A program made the position numbers and the translations under genes. DNA of 64,000 nucleotides. It comes from Enchytraeus crypticus. Taxonomy: Eukaryota; Annelida; Clitellata; Enchytraeida; Enchytraeidae. The stretch is from positions 2,239,501-2,303,500 of the forward strand of contig CAJHZI010000472.1 of NCBI GenBank assembly GCA_905160935.1. Direction: 5' to 3'. Below are positions 23,538 through 33,599 of this stretch, one piece after another (positions within the stretch are counted from its first letter, which is position 1; each line of letters begins with the position of its first letter). A model generated the notes under the pieces. That model made no database searches. It was given only the letters and a program-made list of their open reading frames with translations, and was not told where the DNA came from.

Positions 23538-24477
23538 CAGGGTGAGTAAAAAAAGATTACACCTGCAAAAACTTTGAATATCTCAGGCTATTGTTAATAT
23601 TTTCCAATAAAACTTTTACCAATTATTAAAGGACTAATTTCGGTTGGGGTGGCCAATTTTCATCCAGTTTGGTCAGAGATTGGCCAGTTATGCAAGTTTC
23701 AGCAGAGCAACCCCCATTTTTTAATGTACTGTAAATATAAATTACATATAATTTTATTTTTATTTTGGCCTTGAAAAGTGCCGTTGTAGTGGTTCAAAAA
23801 GAGCCAGTTGTATCTGCTAGCATTTCTGACTATTCGATATGCTTTTCTCCCGCTGCTACGCAGGACTGCAGTTGTTTTCGGAACGCTAGGACAGCCTTGT
23901 TGATTCCAGCTTGGGGCACTCTCTCCCAGATCGATTGTAGCAATTCCTGCAGTTTTGTCTTGTTTTTAGTCTTCGGCTGGTGTTTCTGATAGAGTTGCAG
24001 CATGGTTCACCAGACATAGTAATCCAGAGGATTTAGATCGGGAGATTTTGGAGGCCATTCATTCTTCTTAATGAAATCAGGGTTTCTCTCGCTGATCCAT
24101 TCCTGTGCTTGACGAGATGCATGAGCCGGAGCACCATTCCGCTGAAAGATGAAACCATTTGGTAGAAGAGCATAGCAATCATGGAACAGCTCCGGAAGCA
24201 AAGTGTTGACGTAATACTGAGAGTTCACCTTTACCTTCTCGTCAATGAAGTGCAATATGCCCTTCCTGTTGTAGCAAACGCCATTTTTATGTAAAATGGG
24301 GGGTTGCTCTGTTTAAACTTGTGTAACTGTGCAACCTATGTACCAAAATTAATGAGAATTGGCTACCCCGTCAGAAATTAGTCCTTTAGTAATTGGTAAA
24401 GGTTTTATTGGAAAATATTAACAATAGCCTGAGATATTCAAATTTTTACAGGTGTAATAATTTTTTTACTCACCCTG
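23538..24477 (-). mobile_element. mariner-like DNA transposon relic with long terminal inverted repeats
   Basis: Ends CAGGGTGAGTAAAAAA and its inverse, flanked by TA on both sides (23536-23537 and 24478-24479). Homology between the two ends continues inwards for roughly 170-190 bp, through ggctattgttaatattttcc. Inside lies the C-terminal part of a mariner-type transposase. The element is 940 bp, so the N-terminal DNA-binding part is missing. Confidence 0.88.
23830..24290 (-). pseudogene. mariner-like transposase, C-terminal remnant
   Basis: The minus strand reads NGVCYNRKGILHFIDEKVKV, GFIFQRNGAPAHASRQAQEW and WPPKSPDLNPLDYYVW, then an in-frame TGA, then TMLQLYQKHQ..LQELLQSIWERVPQ to a TAG at 23832-23830. 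The motif that normally reads QDGAPAH has N in place of the catalytic aspartate, and the first catalytic region is absent. It cannot be active. Confidence 0.85.
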
Positions 24478-24479
24478 TA

Positions 24480-26520
24480 GAATAGGATATTTTTGCCCAT
24501 GGTTTAGCAAAAATGTTCACTATTAAGATTTCCGCTAATTGGAATGAAACTGTTGCATTAGTAGGCTATGTATGAGCAGTTAGAATAATTATAATAAGAA
24601 GAAAACATTTTTTCAATGAATTGTTCTCTCTTCGTAGGCTATACTTTTGCGGGCTTTGAGTAAAGCATTTTCGCAGAGACTTGAAAAATGGAACTTTCTA
24701 TAAATATCTTGTATGCGTTAATTCTATAGGAAGCTAAGATTTCGTTAGGAAATAAATAGTAATTGTCTATATTTCTGTCTTTTTGTTAAGTCCGATTTCT
24801 TCTTGGAACTCTGATGGCTCTTAGATTTAATAATAAATTAACAAGTACTAGAGCTGCATATTGATTACTCGATTGACTGATTAGTTGTTTTCGAGATAAG
24901 TTGCAAATATTATGAACATTTGAAAATAATTTATAGCAAGTATTTATAAATGCAAAGCAATAAAGGAATAGTCTTACTTTTCCGGTCCTTACCGCCGATA
25001 TGGAAAAACCTTTGTTTATTTCCTGTCAGGGAATTCCGGAAGCGGGGCATTGATTGTGAACGAGATGACAGATTCCTGTTGCTTCTCACTTTAACAAGCA
25101 AAGTTAAAGCACAATTATTATATTTTTTAGTACAAAATCATTTTCATTTATCGTTTATATTCGTACAGCATCATAAATTTAACCTCTTTACAATGGCGAT
25201 CGAAAAGCAGACAACGAATGATATTGCTCAGCTATAGTTTCAATGGGGATTCAAGTCACACACGGATTTATAGAAGTCATAAAAATGCTGACGGTTTGTC
25301 AAAAAATATTTTGTTAATACACATGTACAGTGATTTCAATTAATACTACTATATTTTAGATTCAAACTGAGAGTATTTCATTTGAAGTTGAAGGATAAAT
25401 CCTGATGCATCGAACAATATATTATACAAAGTCGTTGTATTTTTAAAATTTAAACAATAATATCGTAAAAATATAAATCGATTTTCACTACATTTTATCA
25501 CAACCTTTGGCAACCTTCTGTCGGCTTCACCATTATATCAAAAATAGAAGTAGCAAACTTAATAAAAAAATTTATTACATTATTCAATAGATGTTATTTG
25601 AATGATTTTAGCAATAACCAATGCAGGGCACAAGGTCGTGCTTTAGTCTTAACAAAAAGTTTAACTGCCTAAAACGTTGCACCAAAGTTGAAGTAAATTT
25701 GTGTTAATGTTAACTAAAAGTTCAATTACTTTTAGCTAAAAGTAAACTTTTTGAAACTTTAAACAAATTTTGGCAAATATTTTTAAAGATTATCATTTAT
25801 CTTGAAACTAAATCTTAACAATTTACAAGAATTATATTTAATAAATTCATTTCATTAGAAATATGCATTCACGGAATTAATATTGATAGTATTATCATCG
25901 GTGATCTTGTAAGCTTACCAACTGAATTTCATTAGGCCCCTATTTAGTATCCGCTAAAAACGGAGAGTTAATTAAAGTCATTATTTAGATGTGCATTTAA
26001 ATGTTTGATTACATAAGTTATTGGCTAGTAAAAGTGGGCTAATGTGTACATTTCATGACCTATAGAAATAGCAAATTTTAGTTCTCAGGTTCATTATTAT
26101 AGTCTTAAGTATCACGTTACACATTTAACAGCGATGTTACAATGGAATAGCGGATTGTCACGAGTTTTCTATACTGAAATATAATCAATAATGACAATAA
26201 AAGTAAGAACTTCAAAAGTAAAATATGTTTTGCTTATAATTTCCGGAGGATTGTTCTACACTACTTACAGCATTTAAATTATGGTTGTATTTCGATTATA
26301 TCTATTTTTAACTTGAATTTTATACTTATTTTACGTACTTTAATATAATTGAAAAATTTAGAAGGTAAGAAAACTATTTTTTTCTAAAACGGTATAGTTA
26401 AACCATTATAGTTAAAAGTTACTATTACAAGTTTAACTAATTTATTTTACAATTTACAAGGATTTAACTTCTACAAATTTTGCATTAAATTAAATGAAAA
26501 GTTACAAATATATCAGTGCT
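24480..26520. other. Stretch without genes
   Basis: AT-rich. The open frame 24950-25237 has no recognisable motif. No repeat identified. Confidence 0.5.
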
Positions 26521-26525
26521 AGTAT

Positions 26526-27510
26526 AATATCAGTGCTGTATGTGTCGTTGATATGCTAGTTAAACTTGAAAAATCCAAAATTGGTTGTTTCGTATCTTCT
26601 CTATGCTGCAATTCCTTTCTGTATGCGGACTATTTAATATTATTACCATTGACAGTGAAAGATTTGCAGTCCCTAATTGATAGCAGCACATACGAATTAG
26701 CTAATGTAGGTTTAAGTGTTAATTGTAGTAAGACATTCTGCATTAGAATTGGTCCTAGACATAATATTAAGCCCGTTAATATGATAATTGATAAAAGAAG
26801 CATAGAGTAGGTTAATGAAATACGTTATTTGGGATTGTTATTGGTGTCTTCTAAAAGCTTCAAAATCAATTTTTAAAATCGTAAACATAAATTTTTTAGG
26901 GCACTTAACGCTATCTTCAGCAAAATTGGGGGCAACTCTGCACCTTCTGTTGTAATTTCACTTGTTGAATCATACTGCGTACCTATTTTGCTGTATGGTT
27001 TTGAATGTGTAGAAATGTCAAAATCTGTGATTCAGAGTCTAGAAAATGCTTATTCTCAATTGTTTAGCAAGTTATTTCGTACTTTGGATAAAAATACAAT
27101 TAAGCAATGTCAAATTTTTTAGGTCAATTTCCGATTGAACTTAAGATTGCAAATAGAAGATTTAATTTTTTGAAGAAATTGTGTCTTTCTGATAATACTT
27201 GTAAATACTTTAATTGTTTCAATGAAGAGTTGTTGCCATTAATTAATAAATACTGCGTGAAAGTTAATAATAACGGTATCTTGACAGAGAGCTTCCAAGT
27301 TGAGAGACTTGACTGGAAGTCATTATTGCGAAACTACTTTGAACGATCGCTAGAGATCATTTAATTAATTTTTATTTATTAATTTTGAGTTGATTGATTC
27401 AGTGTATGTTTACGTCGAAAAAATTTTTCAACGCTATTTGTGTCTTTACTTGTATGATTATATTGTATTTGTTTCTTGTCTTGCTACCTGAGGGGTGAAA
27501 TAAAGCTGTA
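26526..27510 (+). pseudogene. Decayed LINE reverse transcriptase and 3' UTR
   Basis: The plus strand reads FLYADYLILLPLTVKDLQSL, GLSVNCSKTFCIRIG, EIRYLGLLL, NAIFSKIGGNSAP, YCVPILLYGFECVE and FSKLFRTLD, interrupted by in-frame stops (for example after KRSIE and before NRKHKFF) and a frame change near 27107. The catalytic YADD box reads YADY. A stop at 27362 is followed by a 3' UTR with AATAAA at 27499-27504 and a TA tail. The clade is not certain. Confidence 0.8.
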
Positions 27511-27539
27511 TATACTGTATATATATATATAATATTCAA

Positions 27540-28115
27540 AACTGAAAGGATATCAAGATTAAAAAACCTTTGAAGCAGCTCAGTTCAGACAGATGGCGCT
27601 GATTTATAGGACTACATCTGCACAGCAGCATCATGCAATTTCTTCCTAAAAGAACAAATGAAAGTTGACAAATGAAATAGCATTATGGATGTTAAATGAT
27701 CCTGTCTCGCAGAGTACTACTAGCTTATAGACCAGTCGCATATTGTGTGGTTCCTGATTTTATATTCATCGTCTGTTTGAATGTTCTTTTCTAAATACGA
27801 ATGTTTTATTAAATCGTTAATGGTAATTATTTTAAAATGAATTCTGGCTATTATTTCTTTCTGTTAATAGTATCCTAATGAATGGGATAATAATAATACA
27901 TAGCATTTGTTAGATGATGCGCACATAAATAATAAATAAATCGTCATCGTCATCATCATATTCCTTTAAATCCCCGTACAGTTAGGAAAAGGGAAAGCAA
28001 TTTACAGTACAGATAGCAATTGACAATGCAGTTAGGATCGGGATATTCTTTCGTAATTTCTGGAGATAATATATAGATAAACAAATTAGTTAGTTAATAA
28101 GTTGCAGTAGAAGCA
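27540..28115. other. 3' flank of GPCR exon 2
   Basis: No clear terminal exon of the receptor was recognised. A short (CATCAT) patch at about 27945-27960 recalls repeat family C. Confidence 0.45.
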
Positions 28116-28117
28116 TA

Positions 28118-29051
28118 CTAACTGAACTCGATGCTGCTGATGCAGTAGATGAACGGGTTACAGCAGGAGGAAATAAAGACAAGACATTCGGCTAGAGCAT
28201 TGACAAGAGCGTAGCTGTAGTTCGTCTGAGCGTCTCTGGGAGGTCTCAGCACAGCTAGACACTGAACAATTCTATACGGCGTCCAGCAGACGATGAAGGT
28301 CAAAGTAACCGAGAAGACCATGATGGTTGACCTTCTAGAGCTCGACCCTGATGATCTACTTGCACTGTGCCGGTGATCGGCTAGGGATCTGAAATCTTTC
28401 GCCGCAGTAGGATTTGGAGTCGTTTGGATGCAGTCTTCTTCAATACAAGAGTGAAGTCGATAAACTGAAGCTCGCTTTGCCTTTGCGCTAATTCTAGATG
28501 TTTTTGAGCATTCGTGGTTAGATTTCTGTATGGAAAGTGAAGAGCGTCTATTCTCATAACTGGATGAGAGAGATAATCGCGCACATTCTTCATTACATTT
28601 CAGCCGAGAACTGTCCGCTAGTTCAGAATCTGACGGAGAACTGGTAGAAGCTTTCGTTGTTGACTCTCTTCTGCGAAATCTTTGAATCAAAGACCCACCT
28701 GCAGGTTTCTTATATTCCAGATCGAACTGTCCTCTAGACGTCATCCAATTCCCTGGATAGTGATTCCACATGTGCAGGGAGAGTTTGGTGTAAAAGATTG
28801 CTGACACCAGCACCGGAATGGCAAATCCAGCAACAATGGCGAACATTTCGTGGGCCACCCTAACTTTTTCGCTGGGCCAGTAAATTCTGCAAGTAATTCC
28901 ACAGCAGATTCCTCGCGATTTCGCTTTAGCGAGAATCCACGTTGGAGTCATTATAGCTGCGCATGCTAACCAAACAGCCACGCAAACTCCGATGGCCAGG
29001 CGTGGAGTACGAATACGTATTGATCTCAGCGGATGAACGATGGCCATGTAC
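28118..29051 (-). CDS. Peptide GPCR exon 2 (DRY to TM7, intracellular loop 3)
   Basis: The acceptor tgtcgcag/GTACATGG opens 934 nt encoding residues 119-429. Loop 3 is about 145 residues, Ser- and Arg-rich. It carries PKA-type consensus sites at RRES (246-249), RRSS (287-290), KRAS (311-314) and RRST (358-361). If the gttagt donor is used, the exon ends at 28123 in phase 1 and the true C-tail lies downstream. Confidence 0.9.
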
Positions 29052-30792
29052 CTGCGACATTGAATTGTAGAGATAGAACCGAGATTTTGAAATTAAAGGA
29101 AAACCACTTTTCAACACGTAGTCTTTCAATTCATCCAAGTGAAGTTAGTTTTTCAACCACGTTAGAACAGCGAACGGCCAATATCATTACTAAGTTACGA
29201 TAGAATAGAAAACATTTAAACGATCTGTCAATTTTATACGAGATTCAATCTCATTCCAATTATTTAGAACAGATTTCAGAATTTTTGAATCGAGAGTACA
29301 ACAAAGGAATGAAAAGAATGGAATAGCGGCACCATCAATCCTAATCTGATGGGCTGAGCCGGTGGCTTGTTGGCAAGTTATTCGATAGCGGCTCAGTTGG
29401 TGCAGGGTTCAAATCCAGTGGTCTCCGAGTTAATTACATAGTATTAGAGCAGGACACCTTGGCCTTGATGGCAGCTGTACATTTACTGGATTGAGGGTTG
29501 ATTCAAGATTTGCAACATAATTAATGTTACAAAAATTAAAGCATTAATGTTACTAAACTACCTTCTAAAATGACATATTTATTGTTTTACCTATAAATCC
29601 GATCCTAAAATCTTTTCGCCATTTTGTATTTTACACAGTAAAATTTATAATCTAAAAAAGGCTGTTAATGTTAGGAAAAGTATTCTAAAATTGCTAAATA
29701 AACTCAATGTAGCTAGCATACGACATTTTGAATGCGAATCCTCTATTATTGTATTTCTCTGTCACGATGCAGAGAAACAGCTTTGTGTAAGGATTGTTGA
29801 CGAATAGATCAGCCGTAGATTACACGTGTCATAAAGGGCGATAAAACATTAAAATTCACACCAACGTCAGAAAGGATATTCGGTTTTTTGAACGTCTGAG
29901 CTCCCGCAATATCTAATAAAATTCTTAAAACTAAAGGAAAAGAAGGTCTATTCGTATCCCGACCCTAGTTTGACTTGGATTTTAGGAAAATGATGATGAT
30001 GTTATTACAGAGACGCTAACAGAAGTGCGTTGTCTGGAAGGGAACATTCATCCTGTTACTTAACAACATGTACACGTACTTGTAAAACCGCATTACCAAG
30101 TGGTCGAAGAGTTTATTCACGGACTTTTCTGTACAATCCTTAATGGTTATAGAGTAATCGTATGCTTCACCGAGTAATCGAAATTTAGAGGGTCGTTTTC
30201 TCACTTCATTTCTTACAGATGTGCATTATTTGTACGCTTCAATGGACATTCACAATTTATAGGATGGTATTCTTGCAAGCTAAACCTCTGTTTTCTTTAC
30301 GAAATCCCAAAGAACCGAGAAATTAATTTACTATTGATTAAAAGCTGTGACTACTATGCAAATGGACTGCAACTTATTGACATTTTTGTGTAGTTTGTCA
30401 GCAAGTTAATCTATTACTTTTTATTTCCATTATCAATCTGATAAACCGCAGACTGTAACAATATGACAGATAACATTACAATGTAACAGATACAGGCAGA
30501 AATGCAACATAAAATCCAAATATAACAGATTCGTTACTTATACCAGCTATAAAATACCCATGAAATCTCTCTAAGTACAAATATATTTACAGAAAATGTG
30601 AATAAAAAGTAGGAGCCAATTTAGACACGTGTGGCAGTCACGGAGACGGTCAATTTTCTAATTCTTTTCAACATTGCAAAAAATACTTTCAACCTGCCTT
30701 CTAATGTTACTATTTATATTGAACGTTTCATGTCTTCATTGTCTTTCAAATCTATGTTCAGTGGTCAGTCAGATGTTATATGTATATATACA

Positions 30793-30838
<46 letters not shown>

Positions 30839-30926
30839 GCATATTATAGATACATATATTATATATAAAAATGCATATGTATATAATGTATATACATATG
30901 TATATATACATATATACAGTATACAG

Positions 30927-30984
<58 letters not shown>

Positions 30985-32313
30985 TTTTATGTTCATGTAG
31001 TTACATGAATGACATACCTGACGTGGCTGGAGCCATATCAGGTATGTAATTTATGAATCTGAAACGTAACTGAATGTCGCATAAAAATGAACTGAGCAAC
31101 TTGACATCTGAATTATGAGGCTGAGCTACTCCGGAGCTATTGTTGTTGTTACTCCGTTTATGCCAGCATACACAATAGCTTATTATTACGCATTAGAATT
31201 AGAGTAGCATTACGCATTACACAATAGCTTGTTATTACGCATTAGCATTCGAGTAGCATTACGCATTACTCAATAGGTTGTTATTACGGGAGAACTGTTG
31301 GGAAACTCACTTAATGATTGTACATGTATGCCTAGCTTTGCCACTGTCAATTTTGAACAAAATTAAAATTAACATATTATATGTTTACTTAAGCTAAACA
31401 AAAATAATTGAAAAGAAGCAACTTAATTTTTTAAATTATGGGACAGAAGTTGCAGTCAAACATGAACTATACTTTAACAGTTGATTAATTCAACGTAAAA
31501 CAAATGATTTTTTTAATTATATTAAAAAATAATTCAATAAGTAATTGCAACTATCACATGTCGATATTATCTAGGTATTTGTTTAATATTTGAAATATTT
31601 TATATAAAAAACAATCGCATCTAAATATCTATTCAATACTTGACAATCATTTATTAAATACAATAACTACAATAATTATGGGTAAACAGGATAGTTTTAT
31701 CAGGGAATGACGTTCCTGCCCAGTAAATGACTGTCAAAGCTGAGGAAGGCATAGGGGGGCCCACCTCGTCAAAAGCATAACCCCCCAAAAAATAATATTA
31801 TATTGGGTATGTTAGATGATTTAAAGACCACTCATATGTGGAAATGGGGAGGAGCGCGATAGACAGAGACGAGTGGAGGCGTTGTATACCATGAACCTGC
31901 CAGTGGGCAGTACATTAAGAGAGAGAGAGAGAGAGAGAGAGAGAATAACTACAATACCTATCAACACTCATGAGAACCATGGTGAAGATGCTGACGAATC
32001 CATTGACTCCCCTGAACACGCTCATAAGCTTGCACATCTCCACGCCGAATACCCAGCTCCGGGTTAGAGTCGTGACGGCTGCAAACGGGAGACTAATGAT
32101 GAACAGTGTGTCTGATATGGTGATATTCAGCATGAAGCACGCTGCCATAGTTTTACGTCGCTTATTTACCAATATAACTGAAAGTGTCAGACCGTTGACG
32201 AGTATTCCGAATATGAATGTAGTCATGTATGACCCGAAGGTCACTTTAGACAGAGAAAGGTAGTTGAGATGAGGTTCAGAAATATTGATCCACGTCTCGT
32301 TCAGCGTCGCCAT
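28118..32313 (-). CDS. Class A (rhodopsin-like) neuropeptide-type GPCR, two exons seen (join 31958-32313, 28118-29051)
   Basis: Seven-transmembrane receptor of at least 428 residues. Exon 1 gives the N-terminus with N-glycosylation sites (NET, NIS), TM1 (GILVNG), TM2 (LNITISD, D68), the TM3 cysteine C94 and FTMVLMSVD. Exon 2 completes DRY (118-120) and continues with MAIVHPL, TM4, an ECL2 with cysteines near 168-173, TM5, a very long third loop (about 212-360), TM6 with CWTP and TM7 with NPFIY. The sequence around DRY and TM7 resembles somatostatin, opioid, galanin and allatostatin C receptors, but the ligand cannot be assigned. The junction GATAG/G-TAC restores the DRY arginine and tyrosine. 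The end is ambiguous: TAG at 28120-28118 overlaps a good donor (TTCA/gttagt), so a further tail exon is likely. Confidence 0.9.
29353..29440 (+). mobile_element. SINE family A, degenerate copy
   Basis: Retains ttattcgatagcggctcag and the B-box gggttcaaatccagtgg. Confidence 0.5.
30786..30981. repeat. TA-rich compound microsatellite
   Basis: Two long TA runs (about 30791-30832 and 30930-30981) separated by TACATATG-type units. Confidence 0.95.
31165..31290. repeat. Threefold direct repeat of about 55 bp
   Basis: Units of the form caatagcttgttattacgca..gagtagcattacgcattac occur two and a half times, with the last one cut short. Confidence 0.75.
31738..31944 (+). mobile_element. RTE-like LINE 3' fragment with (GA)n tail, abutting GPCR exon 1
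   Basis: ttagatgatttaaagaccac, gtggaggcgttgtataccat and gaacctgccagtgggcag are followed by a GA run at 31919-31944. The segment 31738-31790 resembles part of repeat family D. The GA run ends 13 nt from the GPCR splice donor. Confidence 0.75.
31958..32313 (-). CDS. Peptide GPCR exon 1 (N-terminus to TM3)
   Basis: 356 nt, starting at ATG 32313, encoding residues 1-118 plus two bases of the DRY arginine codon. The donor is GATAG/gtattg. The frame runs on into a (CT)n tract past the donor, which produces an artefactual Ser/Leu tail if the intron is ignored. Confidence 0.9.
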
Positions 32314-33340
32314 GATGAGGACAAAGTAATTTAGAGGAGCTTTAGCGTGGAATTGACGAGGAGGTCCTCGGTTGTGATCTAAATCCAGCTCAAAAATCCA
32401 TTTCCAGCCTATAACAGTCCATCAATACATTTAGGGTGCACCGTTCAGCTGGATTGCCAATGCGGTACTACATGTATGTAAACTAACGATCTACAATTTA
32501 TAAAGACTGAAAACAACAACATGATATAATTATATTTAGTATACATGTAGATATGATTTTAAGATATTCCTATCATGCAGATAGTCAATATTTATGATTA
32601 TCAAAGATTTTGACATTGCAGATTTTAGATATATTGATATTGCAGATCCGGTGAGAACATTCCTATTAAAATTCCTATTTCGATTCACAGTAAACTTTGC
32701 ATTGAACAATAATTTAATTATTCCATACTGAATTGATCAATTATTTAATTAAAAGACTAAATCTTATGACATTGTCAGTCCTCAATATTTCCTTCAGATG
32801 AAACATTCGGCTTTTAAGGAAGTTTCCCAGTGCTTGCCTGATTTAGGCATAGTCACATTCTTACTCTTCGCTGTATCATAGTTTGTTCTATAAAAGCTAG
32901 CTTAAGTTTAATTTCTGTTTCCGTATCTAAAGAGATACTACTAGAGAAAATCCGACTGGTTTTCGAACATATGCTTCTCAGGCAAACTTGCTCTCCATTC
33001 TATCATCTAACCGGTACGGTTCACCGGCACTGGCTTTGTCATAGCACGAGTAGTGATGCAATAGTATTACTTATAAGGAGTTAAAATTTGACTTCTATTT
33101 CATCATCTAATAAGTGTACGTTGACAAGGTCACAAGGATGAATAATTTAAACTATTCGGTTCTAGCTTCAAGTATCTCGCAGTCTCTCGTTATTCATTTT
33201 CTGCTTTTCGCGTTGAACGTTACTGCATATTTCATTTCTACACAACAATATTCCAGCCGTATTATATGAATACAGGAATTCATTTTCATATTAATTTATA
33301 CTGGATAGTCGTTCACAGCGAATATATTGGCAGTAAACAT
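32314..33340. other. Upstream flank of the GPCR
   Basis: Presumed 5' UTR and promoter. No TATA or initiator can be assigned. A tRNA-like SINE head on the minus strand lies near 32935-33010. Confidence 0.4.
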
Positions 33341-33345
33341 ATTTT

Positions 33346-33472
33346 GGCTGGAGACATGGCGATGTCGGTAAGATCACTATGTGCGGGGTTCAAATCCTGG
33401 CCTCACCCGTCACTGACGTCGCTTTCGCGTGAGGAAACTGACGTTATCATTGGCTATACCAGCTTTTTTTAA
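33346..33472 (+). mobile_element. SINE family A, copy
   Basis: Head ggctggagacatggcgatgt, B-box gggttcaaatcctgg, then tcacccgtcactgacgtcgc, gtgaggaaactgacgttatc and a T-run end. It aligns with 36298-36440, 41069-41200 and the inverted copies at 44998-45136 and 58953-59097. Confidence 0.8.
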
Positions 33473-33509
33473 AGCTGTAACTTTAGGATCAGCTCTCCTA
33501 ACGCAAAGA

Positions 33510-33590
33510 ATACTGTCACCAAGGCGGTTCGGCTGAGGTACGAACCGATGACTTACTGCTATTCAGGCAAACGTGCTATCTATAATAAAC
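33510..33590 (-). mobile_element. tRNA-like SINE head
   Basis: The reverse complement contains a B-box-like cggttcgtacc and an upstream A-box-like segment. It resembles 57165-57245. Confidence 0.4.
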
Positions 33591-33599
33591 ATTAATAAA

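Larger units (their letters stand above)
29052..31957 (-). other. GPCR intron within the DRY codon, repeat-rich
   Basis: 2906-bp phase-2 intron. It contains a degenerate SINE-A copy (about 29353-29440), a fragment of a repeat with (GATGAT)n tail (about 29795-30002), TA microsatellites (about 30780-30981), a threefold direct repeat (about 31170-31285) and an RTE-like 3' fragment that abuts the donor. No further exon is recognisable. Confidence 0.75.

Noticed and set aside
23765..23989. 74-residue frame on the plus strand
   Set aside because: Antisense shadow of the mariner-like transposase remnant.
24950..25237. 95-residue open frame, possible receptor exon
   Set aside because: No recognisable motif and wrong strand for the receptor gene.
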